From contig JAFSOW010000054.1 in NCBI GenBank assembly GCA_017443165.1, positions 1 to 12,098 on the forward strand: 12,098 nt of DNA, given 5' to 3'. Source of the DNA: Acidaminococcaceae bacterium. GTDB taxonomy: Bacteria > Bacillota > Negativicutes > Acidaminococcales > Acidaminococcaceae. A program made the position numbers and the translations under genes. The notes beneath the pieces were generated by a model. It did not search any database. It saw only the letters and a list, made by a program, of their open reading frames with translations, and was not told where the DNA came from. Of this stretch, positions 1 through 6,756 are shown one piece after another; position 1 is the first letter of the stretch, and each line of letters opens with the position of its first letter.

Positions 1-781
1 CACCGGAGCGGGGCATAAATTCCAGAGACTGGGGCTCCAGTCCGGAGCCTTTGACCGCAGGCACGCAGCGGATGCAGGCCTCCAGATCCTCGAACATGCC
101 CAGCAGGGAGACCTGGAATTTCGGTTTGGGGATAAGCTTCAGTCCGATTTCCGTGATGATTCCCAGAGTTCCCTCGGAACCAACCATCAGATGCAGGAGG
201 GAATAGCCGGAACTGTTTTTGCTTGGTTCGCCGCCCAGTTTCACCACACGGCCGTCGGGAAGCACCACTTTCAGGGTGCGGACATATTCCCGGGTGCAGC
301 CGTATTTCACGGCCCGCATCCCGCCGGCGTTGGTAGCCACGTTGCCACCCACCGCGGCGAACCGCTGGCCCGGGTCGGGCGGATAGAACATGTCGCGCTC
401 CAGGCAGGCGGCGGTCAGGTCAGCCAGCAGGACGCCGGCTTCAATGTGGACCAGGCCGTTTTCCAGATCCCAGCGCAGAATATGATTCATCTTGGTCAGA
501 TCGATGACAACACCGCCGCAGATAGGCGCGCAGCCGCCGCTGAGCCCGGTTCCGGCCCCGCGGGGAATGATGGGGATGTTGTTCTCGTAGAGAATTTTGC
601 AGGCTTTGGAAACGTCCTCCGTAGACTGTGCCAGAACTACGGCGTCCGGCATACGGAAACCGGCGGATATCATCTCATCATGGGCATAGTCTTCGGTGAG
701 CTGGTCCCCGCTCAGGACGCTCCCGGGGAGCGCGGCGGTCAGTTGTGCAAGTACCTCGGGTGTCAGGGATTGATAAGCCAT
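1..781 (-). CDS. FAD-binding oxidase, GlcD / D-lactate dehydrogenase type (C-terminus outside window)
   Basis: Oxidises a 2-hydroxy acid such as D-lactate or glycolate to the 2-oxo acid using FAD. The visible part is the N-terminal 260 residues of a family usually about 460 long; the gene runs off the left edge. It contains the PCMH-type FAD-binding module: PRGAGTGLSGG at residues 73-83, a PPDPG segment near 134-138, NVATNAGGMRAVKYG at 147-161 and GSEGTLGIITE at 201-211, all hallmarks of GlcD/LDH-D flavoproteins. The ATG at 779-781 is preceded by AGGAGG (787-792) with 5 nt spacing, so the start is secure. The C-terminal domain that would help fix the substrate is not visible, and neither is a possible electron-transfer-flavoprotein neighbour, so D-lactate, glycolate and 2-hydroxyglutarate all remain possible. 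Confidence 0.92.
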   Translation of the reverse strand, partial: MAYQSLTPEVLAQLTAALPGSVLSGDQLTEDYAHDEMISAGFRMPDAVVLAQSTEDVSKACKILYENNIPIIPRGAGTGLSGGCAPICGGVVIDLTKMNHILRWDLENGLVHIEAGVLLADLTAACLERDMFYPPDPGQRFAAVGGNVATNAGGMRAVKYGCTREYVRTLKVVLPDGRVVKLGGEPSKNSSGYSLLHLMVGSEGTLGIITEIGLKLIPKPKFQVSLLGMFEDLEACIRCVPAVKGSGLEPQSLEFMPRSG

Positions 782-878
782 GTTAGCCTCCTAATTAAAG
801 ATTTTTTATCTTCGCATAACGGTATAATGCTATACTTTTTTCAAATTTTATAGTAATTACCATCTTAAAATCATTTTT

Positions 879-908
879 ATTTTATCATACTCTGATTCTA
901 TAACGCAA
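879..908 (-). promoter_or_regulatory. Weak candidate promoter for the GlcD-type gene
   Basis: Read on the minus strand, TTGCGT (903-908) and TAAAAT (879-884) are separated by 18 nt, about 100 nt upstream of the GlcD-type start. The -10 is good (5 of 6) and the -35 poor. The region between promoter and gene is AT-rich. It also holds a small inverted repeat GTATA-N4-TATAC and a short AAGAT/ATCTT hairpin just before the ribosome site. Confidence 0.3.
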
Positions 909-960
909 CAGACTTCTGAAAGTATACAAGTTTCTGCAAAAACGTTACGTTGCCAGTCTG

Positions 961-976
961 CTGCCGGCGCCGGCAG
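961..976. repeat. 16-bp GC-rich perfect palindrome downstream of the SPASM gene
   Basis: CTGCCGGCGCCGGCAG is a perfect palindrome 12 nt beyond the stop codon of the minus-strand SPASM gene. It could fold as a 6-bp stem with a GCGC loop. No U-tract follows directly on either strand (a short T run appears about 20 nt further on the minus strand), so it is at best an atypical terminator. Confidence 0.4.
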
Positions 977-988
977 TACGACAGGAAC

Positions 989-2917
989 TCATGGACGATC
1001 CCCGTCCGGGCGGTTCACCGGGCAGTCGCCCGCTTCTTTGATGACTGCGGGGCACGGCAGGCAGCGCCTTGCGTAGGGGCAGCCTTCATGGCCGTTCTGC
1101 TTGCGGATTTTTTTCAACAAGGGTGAATGTTCCCAATACTCCGTAATGGAACCGTACGTTTCCTGTGCGTCCAGATACGGGCAAGGCGTGAAACTGCCGT
1201 CTGCCTGCACGGCGAAGAACCAGCATCCCGCCTCGCAGCCGCGCCCGATGCCCCGGTTGCCGTTTCTCTTCTCGTCCGCGCCGCCCATCACGGCGCGCAG
1301 CGGCGAAAAGCAGTTTTCTACCGTAAGCTCCATGCGGCTTTTTGCGTCAGTGCCCGCCGTTTCGTCTGTCCCGGCCGCGGCAGCCGGTACGCCGTCCTGC
1401 AGTTCGTTTGCTGCGTCGACGTTCTGTGCTTCCTTCGCGTCGCCGTCCTGCAGTTCGTTTGCCGTGTCGCCGTTCCGGAGGTTCTCTTTTTGCCACGCGT
1501 TTATTATTTCTGCCGCTGCGATAATCTGTCCACGGTCAGGATTTTCCCTGCGCAAACCGGGACTGCAGGGCTTCATGCCCGTGATGATGAGTTCCTGCGC
1601 GCCCGTTTCTCCGGCGAGACGGATGACGCGTGGCAGGTCCTGCGCATTGCCCCGGTGCATGAACCAGCGGAGACGGAACCCGGCAAAATCCAAAGCGCGA
1701 AGCGTTTCCGCATTCGCCACCCAGCCGGTTTCCCCGTCCATGTCCATAAGAAAGCTGTCTGCTCCCGCGGCAATCATCTGTTCCAGCGCTTCCCGCGATA
1801 CCGGTTCCGCCAGTGATACTTCCGCACGGATGCTGTTTTCCCTGCACACGCCCAGAAGGCGGTCAAACTCTTCATAGCCTTCAACGCCCATAAAACGCGC
1901 CCGGCGCAGGCGGTTTTCCCCGCACTGGGCAAGGAGCCGCAGGGCGCTGTCCGCGGAAAGCGCCCGCTCCCCGTCCCTCAGGTAAAAATCCACGCGGCCG
2001 GGGAATTCATAGGCGTCAAAATAATTGTGGTTGATATAGGGCGTCTGCTCCAGGTAGGCTTTTGCTTCGGTAATTTTTCCATCCTTGTAGTTCAGCTTGA
2101 AATAGTTGATCAGCGTCTGGCGGAAGGGGTCCGCATCGGGGCGGATGCGGATCCAGCGCCGCAGCGCTTCGCCTTTTTCCGGAAGGCACAGCCCCGCATC
2201 TTCCAGGCGCATGATAAATTTGTCGACGATGAGCGGATGCCGCCAGCGTGAAAAGACTTCGATGCCGATCTTGGGCAGCACGCCGTCCGCGCCGAGGTCG
2301 ATATTGACGGCAATTTTCTGAGATTCCTTCCACGGCTCCAGCGCAGACGCAAGTTCTGCCGTATCGCCCTGCCAGCCGATGGCGGTCAGACCCGGGAAAA
2401 TGCTCTCCCAGGAAGGGAACAAAATCACGAGGCGCATGATGTCCAGTTCGCCCCGGCTCGTCATGGTGCCGATTTGCTTGATAAACGCTTTTTCGGGGAG
2501 ACGCTCCGTCACCCTGTCCAGCGGAGCGCGCAGGCGTCTCGCCCGTTCTTCGCCCAGAAAGGCCGGCAGCACATCATCCCAGAATGTCCGGTAATCTTCC
2601 TCACCCACATTGGCAAAGAGGCACGGCTCGATTCGTTTGCCCGTTGCGGCGGCCCGGGAAAATTCCTCGTAGTCGATTTCGTACCACAGCGCTTTCACCT
2701 TGGGAATGTTTTCCTCGTCGATATTCATGATGTAATCCACATACGCCGCGGGATTCCCCAGCCGCACTTCCAGCCCCGCGCCGTAGCTTTCCGTTTCACC
2801 GTACTGCGCCTCCACTGACGAGAGCGCCGCCATACACTCTGCCGAGACGATTTCCGGCATGGGGTGGCGGAGGAGATGCGCCAGCCAGTTTTTTACCGCA
2901 AGTTCCTTTTCTTCCAT
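989..2917 (-). CDS. SPASM-domain protein with cysteine-less radical-SAM-like middle region
   Basis: The 642-aa product has three visible parts. Residues 1-300 form a module I do not recognise. Residues about 305-450 look like a radical SAM/TIM-barrel fold (RVDFYL, then alternating helices and strands ending ELIITGMKPCSPG). However, the expected CX3CX2C after the first strand is replaced by LRDGERALSADSALRLLAQC, so it cannot bind the SAM cluster in the usual way. After a low-complexity linker (481-530) comes a SPASM-type Fe-S domain with cysteines at 561, 565, 579, 613, 619, 622 and 632, including GRGCEAGCW and the ADGSFTPCPYLD motif. SPASM domains hold auxiliary [4Fe-4S] clusters in peptide- and protein-modifying radical SAM enzymes. 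The ATG at 2917 has GGAGGT at 2931-2936, with long 13-nt spacing. It has no co-transcribed partner here. A modification or scaffold role is inference. Confidence 0.8.
   Translation of the reverse strand: MEEKELAVKNWLAHLLRHPMPEIVSAECMAALSSVEAQYGETESYGAGLEVRLGNPAAYVDYIMNIDEENIPKVKALWYEIDYEEFSRAAATGKRIEPCLFANVGEEDYRTFWDDVLPAFLGEERARRLRAPLDRVTERLPEKAFIKQIGTMTSRGELDIMRLVILFPSWESIFPGLTAIGWQGDTAELASALEPWKESQKIAVNIDLGADGVLPKIGIEVFSRWRHPLIVDKFIMRLEDAGLCLPEKGEALRRWIRIRPDADPFRQTLINYFKLNYKDGKITEAKAYLEQTPYINHNYFDAYEFPGRVDFYLRDGERALSADSALRLLAQCGENRLRRARFMGVEGYEEFDRLLGVCRENSIRAEVSLAEPVSREALEQMIAAGADSFLMDMDGETGWVANAETLRALDFAGFRLRWFMHRGNAQDLPRVIRLAGETGAQELIITGMKPCSPGLRRENPDRGQIIAAAEIINAWQKENLRNGDTANELQDGDAKEAQNVDAANELQDGVPAAAAGTDETAGTDAKSRMELTVENCFSPLRAVMGGADEKRNGNRGIGRGCEAGCWFFAVQADGSFTPCPYLDAQETYGSITEYWEHSPLLKKIRKQNGHEGCPYARRCLPCPAVIKEAGDCPVNRPDGDRP
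1390..1473 (-). repeat. Two-copy in-frame repeat (51-bp period) in the SPASM protein linker
   Basis: A 22-bp stretch is repeated exactly at 1390-1411 and 1441-1462, and the match extends imperfectly to 33 bp per copy (1390-1422 and 1441-1473). The period is 51 bp, or 17 codons. The encoded units are NGDTANELQDG and NVDAANELQDG (residues 482-492 and 499-509), in an acidic, Ala/Asp-rich linker between the barrel and the SPASM domain. This looks like linker growth by slippage or duplication. Confidence 0.85.
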
Positions 2918-3021
2918 ATCGTTTGCTGTTACCTCCGGGTCATTGTTTTTCCATCTGTCGCGTGTTCCGCTTTGTCAGCCGTTGCCGCCCGACTTCTGAA
3001 AATCCCGCTATTCTATACGCA

Positions 3022-3062
3022 TTATAACAAAACAGCCGCGGAAAATAAATTCCACGGCTGTT
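3022..3062 (-). terminator. Rho-independent terminator of the TetR / 206-aa operon
   Basis: Read on the minus strand, AACAGCCGTGGAA and TTCCGCGGCTGTT form a 13-bp stem with a 6-nt loop (3031-3062), followed by TTTGTTAT. One pair is G-U on this strand but would be a C-A mismatch on the plus strand, which fixes the orientation. It begins 19 nt beyond the stop of the 206-aa gene. Its arms are identical to those of the terminator at 5533-5562. Confidence 0.88.
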
Positions 3063-3080
3063 AAACTAATTATGAATTTG

Positions 3081-3701
3081 TCAGTCTGTTGCCGAAGCCA
3101 GTAATACCACAAACCGGTTCCTGCGGCTGTCGTATACGCTCCAGCACGACGCGCCCCACCATTCGTGCCCGTCATCAAAAATATCCGACCAGTCCGTTGT
3201 CCATTCATACGCTTCCAGGCCTTCCGCGCCGTCCGGAAACAGGACCGCGTTGATCCGCCGGAGGTCTTCCGGTCCGTATTTTGTCCCATGCGGCGGCTCC
3301 AGAAACGCGTACCAGTACGGGATCTGTTTGCCGCAGTTTTCATCGTTGGGAACCCAGTCACTGTCGTATTTCTTATTTCCGTAACGGTCTTTGCGCAGTA
3401 CGTTCGGAACAAAAAGCAGCTCTTTGGGGTCGAGGCTTTTTGCTTCCGCTTTGCTGCTGTCACAGGTAAACAGGTGCAGTTTATCCGCATACTCTTTCCC
3501 GAAAAGTTCTTCCGCTTTTTTTATCGTCTGCTTTTCGTTTTCATTTATCAAATGCACGGCGAAAAGAATGGCGGCCCTGTGTGATTCTATTCCATTGTAT
3601 GGACTTTCATCCGCCATAAGAAAGAAATCCACGCCTTCCGGCTCTTCTTTCTCTAAGATTTTACCGAGTTCGTCAATTTTCAGCTCATACATATCGTTCA
3701 C
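3081..3701 (-). CDS. Hypothetical protein, 206 aa, downstream of TetR
   Basis: I do not recognise this family. The product is acidic, soluble-looking, without a signal peptide or membrane segment. It is rich in Trp and Tyr toward the C-terminus (DWSDIFDDGHEWWGASCWSVYD, then RFVVLLASATD at the end). An aromatic, acidic C-terminal half is common in small conserved proteins of Firmicutes, some of them immunity-like, but nothing here proves that. The first codon is GTG at 3701 with CAGGGA 7 nt upstream; an in-frame ATG at 3692 with AGGTGA 5 nt upstream is an equally credible start (203 aa). It lies 22 bp after the TetR gene and shares its terminator, so the two are probably co-transcribed and the regulator may control it. 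Confidence 0.8.
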   Translation of the reverse strand: MNDMYELKIDELGKILEKEEPEGVDFFLMADESPYNGIESHRAAILFAVHLINENEKQTIKKAEELFGKEYADKLHLFTCDSSKAEAKSLDPKELLFVPNVLRKDRYGNKKYDSDWVPNDENCGKQIPYWYAFLEPPHGTKYGPEDLRRINAVLFPDGAEGLEAYEWTTDWSDIFDDGHEWWGASCWSVYDSRRNRFVVLLASATD

Positions 3702-3723
3702 CTGCGAATCCCTGTTTCACAAA

Positions 3724-4362
3724 CTAGCTTCCCAGTCCTTTCAGCAAAATCTTCAGGAACGTAACATACTGTGAAGCAAAATCCCGGGTCCCCCGTCCCA
3801 CGTCCGGAAAAATCTCTATGTGCTGGCTGCTTTTATATTCCAGGCTTGCGGGATACAGGGTCAGGGCATAACAGCTCTCGCATTCCACAAAATAATACGC
3901 CTGCTCCGGGGTAAACGCCGGAAACAGTTTCTGTACCAGCGCGGTCAGTTCGGCAGAGGCCCGGCTCATTTCCAGGCGGAAACGCCTGTGCATTTCGGAA
4001 GAGGCGTCTTTCAGTATCACCGTGTTCGTGATGCTGAACAGGGCCATCATCCGCCGGTGCCGGAGCAGCAGTTCCGCCCAGGCATGGCAGAAGGCATCAC
4101 GGTCTGTCACAACCTCTGAAAAAGTCTTTTTGGCATCTTCGACCATCTTCCGCCGGTCCTGCAGCAGAAGGGTAAGGAAGATATCTTCTTTGCAGTGGTA
4201 ATATGTGTATAGATTCAGGCGGGAAAAACTTACTTTTCTGCCGATCTGCGAGAACGTAACTTTATCATAGCCTACTTCTTCGTAAAGCAAAGCCGCGGCG
4301 TCTATGATCTGCTGTATCCTGACTTGTTTCTGTTCTTCGCTCCGCGCCCTGATAAACCCCAT
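3724..4362 (-). CDS. TetR-family transcriptional regulator
   Basis: A 212-aa DNA-binding repressor or activator of the usual TetR length. Residues about 15-62 form the TetR helix-turn-helix: IIDAAALLYEEVGYDKVTFS, then IGRKVSFSRLNLYTYYHCKEDIF, matching the family pattern of two helices followed by Y-x-YY/F-x-x-K-E-x-(I/L)-(F/L). The remainder is helical and would hold the ligand pocket and dimer interface; its ligand cannot be read from sequence. The ATG at 4362 has GGAGAA about 9 nt upstream. The following gene (206-aa unknown) is 22 bp away. I see no clear palindromic operator between this gene and the SBP gene behind it. The paired palindromes near 5400-5470 could be bound by this or by any other regulator. 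Confidence 0.93.
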   Translation of the reverse strand: MGFIRARSEEQKQVRIQQIIDAAALLYEEVGYDKVTFSQIGRKVSFSRLNLYTYYHCKEDIFLTLLLQDRRKMVEDAKKTFSEVVTDRDAFCHAWAELLLRHRRMMALFSITNTVILKDASSEMHRRFRLEMSRASAELTALVQKLFPAFTPEQAYYFVECESCYALTLYPASLEYKSSQHIEIFPDVGRGTRDFASQYVTFLKILLKGLGS

Positions 4363-4460
4363 AGCTTTATCTTCTCCATTGGTTTTTTTATTATTTTACC
4401 ATATCTTGTTTTGCTTTTGGTGTTTTTATTTATAAAGGTTCACTGACAAAACAGATGTAA

Positions 4461-4479
4461 CAGAACCGCGGGGGTTCCG
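4461..4479 (-). terminator. Possible weak terminator after the SBP gene
   Basis: Read on the minus strand, CGGAACC and GGTTCTG form a 7-bp stem (one G-U) around a 5-nt loop, 25 nt past the SBP stop. It is followed by a loose U-rich stretch (TTACATCTGTTTT). Weak, but in the right place. Confidence 0.4.
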
Positions 4480-4503
4480 TTTTGGCAGATCCCGTCATAT
4501 GTC

Positions 4504-5295
4504 TTACAGGAGTTTGCCGAAGTAATTGTTCTTCATCTGATAATATGCCGCGTCCTCCCGGTATTTCTGCAGGCCCGTATTCAGCCTGTCCGCCAGTTCC
4601 CTGTTGCCTTTGGCGACGGCGATGCCGGTGCGGGTGTCTGTATCGTCCTGCAGTTCCGCCACGATGCTCAGCCTGCCTTTGTAGAAATTGGTGATATAAA
4701 AACGCGCGGTGTAATTATCCAGGATGGCAAAGTCGGCTTTTTTATCTGCAATCATCTTTAATGCTTCTTCCGCTCCGCTGCATTCCATGACGGTGCCGGA
4801 ATACTGCCCGGCCTGTTTTACGTGGATGCTGCCGGTTTCCGCCGCGATGCGTTTGCCTTTCAGGGCGCCTGCGCTGCGGGTTGCCGCGTCAGAGGAACCG
4901 ACCGCCACGTTGGCGCTGACAAGATAGGGCTGCGTGAAGTCAACTTCTTTCTTACGCTCCTCCGTCATCGTCAGGCAGGAGATCACCGCGTCCACCTTTC
5001 CGTCCTTCAGGGACGTCAGCAGTTTACCGAACTCCATATCCACGAATTCCACCCTGGTGTAACCTGCTTCTCTGGCCACGCCCTGCATAAGCTCGATATC
5101 AAAACCGATGAAGGTTTTGGATGCTTCCTGATAATACTCAAAGGGCGGGTAGTTTGCGTTGGTGCCCACCCGCAGCACTTTTTCCGCGGCGGCCTTCTGA
5201 CCGGCGGGCGCCTCTGCTTTTTTTGCTCCGCCGCCGCAGCCCGCAACGGCAAGCAGACAAATCACTGTTAATACAAAGCACATTATCTTTCTCAT
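4504..5295 (-). CDS. Amino-acid ABC transporter substrate-binding lipoprotein (SBP_bac_3), orphan
   Basis: Binds a polar amino acid outside the cytoplasmic membrane and delivers it to an ABC permease. The ATG at 5295 is preceded by GGAGGAG and starts a classical lipoprotein signal: MRK, a hydrophobic core, then the lipobox LAVAGC with the acylated Cys at residue 20. An upstream in-frame ATG at 5358 would add 21 basic residues ahead of the signal and lacks a good ribosome site, so I reject it. The mature part is a family-3 binding protein: RVGTNANYPPFEYYQ near residue 45, FIGFDIELM, SCLTMTEERKKEVDFTQPY, and the AETGSI lobe-2 motif; 263 aa is the usual length. No permease or ATPase gene is adjacent, so it must work with a transporter encoded elsewhere or as a sensor. 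A promoter, paired palindromes and a structured leader sit upstream. Confidence 0.92.
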   Translation of the reverse strand: MRKIMCFVLTVICLLAVAGCGGGAKKAEAPAGQKAAAEKVLRVGTNANYPPFEYYQEASKTFIGFDIELMQGVAREAGYTRVEFVDMEFGKLLTSLKDGKVDAVISCLTMTEERKKEVDFTQPYLVSANVAVGSSDAATRSAGALKGKRIAAETGSIHVKQAGQYSGTVMECSGAEEALKMIADKKADFAILDNYTARFYITNFYKGRLSIVAELQDDTDTRTGIAVAKGNRELADRLNTGLQKYREDAAYYQMKNNYFGKLL

Positions 5296-5420
5296 GCTTC
5301 TCCTCCTTCTGTCTGCCGAAAGCTGCAGACGCCGCTGTTTCATTTTTTCCGGTAACACCGGTTAAACCGGCATTGTATTTAAAGCCGGGCAGATAAGCAA
5401 CACGTTGTTGCTTATTGTTT
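5296..5420 (-). promoter_or_regulatory. Structured 5' leader of the SBP gene with overlapping CCGG hairpins
   Basis: The predicted transcript start near 5420 gives a leader of about 125 nt. It contains three overlapping inverted repeats that share CCGG elements: CCGGT-AAC-ACCGG (5349-5361), CCGGTT-A-AACCGG (5358-5370), and CCGGC...GCCGG (5367-5388). Neighbouring hairpins share an arm and cannot form together. A fourth inverted repeat, GTCTGC...GCAGAC (5311-5330), lies directly upstream of the ribosome site. I do not recognise a known riboswitch; a regulatory role is inference. Confidence 0.4.
5393..5415. promoter_or_regulatory. Operator-like palindrome 1 (just downstream of SBP transcription start)
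   Basis: A perfect inverted repeat, ATAAGCAACA and TGTTGCTTAT, around a 3-nt centre at 5404. It shares its half-site with the palindrome centred at 5456 (GATAAG, then ACA / TGT, then GCTTAT). The centres are 52 bp apart, close to five helical turns, and bracket the promoter. This fits a dimeric repressor with two sites on one DNA face. Confidence 0.6.
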
Positions 5421-5426
5421 GCGGTA

Positions 5427-5455
5427 ATCATATCATAAAAAAAGATAAGTGACAA
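5427..5455 (-). promoter_or_regulatory. Sigma70-type promoter of the SBP gene
   Basis: On the minus strand TTGTCA (5450-5455) and TATGAT (5427-5432) are separated by exactly 17 nt. A second overlapping TATGAT lies at 5432-5437. The -35 sits inside the upstream palindrome. Transcription should start near 5420. Confidence 0.65.
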
Positions 5456-5474
5456 CATGTCGCTTATCTTTTTT
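5438..5474. promoter_or_regulatory. Operator-like palindrome 2 overlapping the SBP -35, also a possible bidirectional terminator
   Basis: GATAAGTGACA and TGTCGCTTATC form an inverted repeat centred at 5456 with one non-complementary position on each side (T opposite G), flanked by seven A on the left and six T on the right. Its core matches palindrome 1. Because A and T runs flank the stem, it could also fold as an intrinsic terminator in either direction and act as a second stop for readthrough from the transporter gene. Confidence 0.55.
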
Positions 5475-5523
5475 GTGACGGTTTACAAAAATTGTTATTT
5501 TTTATTGGAAAAACCCGCGCGGT

Positions 5524-5562
5524 AAACAAAAAAACAGCCGCGGAACGAATTCCACGGCTGTT
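5524..5562 (-). terminator. Rho-independent terminator of the BASS transporter gene
   Basis: On the minus strand a 13-bp stem (AACAGCCGTGGAA / TTCCGCGGCTGTT, one G-U) closes a TTCG tetraloop (5533-5562) and is followed by TTTTTTT after the stem's own final T pair, then GTTT. It begins 16 nt beyond the transporter stop. Both arms are identical to the terminator at 3031-3062. Confidence 0.9.
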
Positions 5563-5578
5563 AAGTAAAAATTTGATT

Positions 5579-6508
5579 CTAACTCTGCTCCCTGCCGGAA
5601 AGATAGTTCGCCGCCAGGGATCCCGAAATGTTGTGCCATACGCTGAAGATTGCGCCGGGAATCGCGGCGGCAGCACCGAAATGCAGCATGGCAAGAGAGG
5701 CCGCAAGCCCGGAGTTTTGCATACCGACCTCGATTGCGACGGCTTTGGCCCTGGCCATATCTATACGGAGCGCTTTGGAAAGGGCGAACCCGATCGCGTA
5801 CCCCAGCAGATTGTGGCAAATCACGACGGCCATGATCAGCAGCCCCGTTTCCTTAATACGGCCGGCGCTGACGGCAACCACGCCGCCGACAATGAGGAGA
5901 ATGACCGTAATCGACACCAGCGGCAACAGTTTCACAATGCGCCGGACAAACGCCCCGAAAAACGCGTTCACCGCAAAACCGGCCGCAATGGGCAGTATCA
6001 CAACTTTAACAATGGACAGCATCATGGCTGTGAATGATACTTCAATCCACGCCCCCGCCAGCTGCCAGGTAAGGAACGGTGTCACAATGGGCGCCAGAAG
6101 GGTGGTCGTCATGGTCATGGATACAGAAAGGGCCACATCGCCGCGGGCCAGATAGGTCATCACATTGGAGGAGGTTCCGCCGGGGCAGGTACCCACAAGG
6201 ATAACCCCGACAGCCAGATCCGGCGGAAGGGCAAACCCTTTTGCCAGCACCCATGCCAGGAGCGGCATCACGGTAAACTGCGCCAGCACTCCGATACACA
6301 CATCCCCCGGATGTTCCAGGATGCGCCGGAAATCCGCTGCGCGAAGGGTTGTGCCCATGCCGAACATGACGATTCCCAGCAAAAGCGCCACGTGCGGCGC
6401 GATTCCGGCAAACGTCTGAGGCGCGGCCAGGGCTGTCCCGGCCATCAAAATGACCAGTACGGCCATGTATTTTGACACGAAATCCCCGATCCGTTCCAAA
6501 ACTTTCAT
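5579..6508 (-). CDS. Bile acid:sodium symporter family (BASS) transporter
   Basis: A 309-aa inner-membrane protein with about ten hydrophobic segments, importing an organic anion with sodium. The sodium-site residues known from the Neisseria meningitidis ASBT structure (from memory) fall at the same numbers here: Q77, S114, N115, S128, T132, E260, V261, M263 and Q264. They lie in motifs CPGGTSSNVMTYLARGD (109-124) and EVGMQNSGLA (260-269). Sodium coupling is therefore well supported. The substrate is not: BASS proteins carry bile acids, pantothenate precursors, 2-oxo acids and other anions. The ATG at 6508 has AAGGAG a few nt upstream. The gene is divergent from the bilin-reductase-like operon, with 284 bp between starts, which suggests but does not prove a shared substrate or shared regulation. 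Confidence 0.93.
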   Translation of the reverse strand: MKVLERIGDFVSKYMAVLVILMAGTALAAPQTFAGIAPHVALLLGIVMFGMGTTLRAADFRRILEHPGDVCIGVLAQFTVMPLLAWVLAKGFALPPDLAVGVILVGTCPGGTSSNVMTYLARGDVALSVSMTMTTTLLAPIVTPFLTWQLAGAWIEVSFTAMMLSIVKVVILPIAAGFAVNAFFGAFVRRIVKLLPLVSITVILLIVGGVVAVSAGRIKETGLLIMAVVICHNLLGYAIGFALSKALRIDMARAKAVAIEVGMQNSGLAASLAMLHFGAAAAIPGAIFSVWHNISGSLAANYLSGREQS

Positions 6509-6588
6509 AACGACTCCTTCTTACCGTGCGCCCGTTGGAATTTTCCGTAACAAGACCGCTTCAACGGAAGATATTTGAAATATATTTT

Positions 6589-6597
6589 ATTATATCA
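6589..6597 (-). promoter_or_regulatory. Extended -10 promoter of the BASS gene
   Basis: On the minus strand TGATATAAT carries a perfect TATAAT (6589-6594) with the TGN extension (6595-6597); no good -35 is seen at 17 nt. The start near 6583 gives a leader of about 75 nt containing TTCCGT...ACGGAA (6543-6569). Confidence 0.5.
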
Positions 6598-6727
6598 TAC
6601 GTTGCCAAAACAAGGAAAAGCGCGCCTTTTTTACCGGGACGCGTTTTACTGATTACTAACTGAACACCGGCAACAATTCTCCTGACGCATCTCCCGCAAA
6701 GGACCTTCCAATATTCTTTCCGGAGTC

Positions 6728-6756
6728 TTGACACAGGGAACATGCGATACTATTCT
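6728..6756 (+). promoter_or_regulatory. Promoter of the bilin-reductase-like / flavoprotein operon
   Basis: A perfect TTGACA (6728-6733) is followed after 17 nt by TATTCT (6751-6756), with a perfect TATAAT overlapping at 6756-6761. Transcription would start around 6763-6768. This puts the upstream ATG at 6742 inside the promoter and supports the start at 6793. Confidence 0.6.

Noticed and set aside
191..853. 220-codon plus-strand open frame at the left edge
   Set aside because: The minus strand here encodes an unmistakable GlcD-type FAD domain; the plus frame extends over its promoter region and has no domain.
961..976. GC palindrome as a strong terminator of the SPASM gene
   Set aside because: No U-tract follows on either strand, so I list it only as a palindrome.
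1101..1877. 258- and 229-codon plus-strand open frames opposite the SPASM gene
   Set aside because: Low-complexity Ser/Arg/Ala-rich translations that mirror the minus-strand coding sequence.
5296..5358. Upstream ATG extending the SBP by 21 residues
   Set aside because: It would place a basic tail before a normal lipoprotein signal, and a strong GGAGGAG precedes the inner ATG at 5295.
6600..6660. AAAAGCGCG...CGCGTTTT inverted repeat in the divergent region as a terminator
   Set aside because: Loop of about 15 nt and a short stem; no gene ends nearby.
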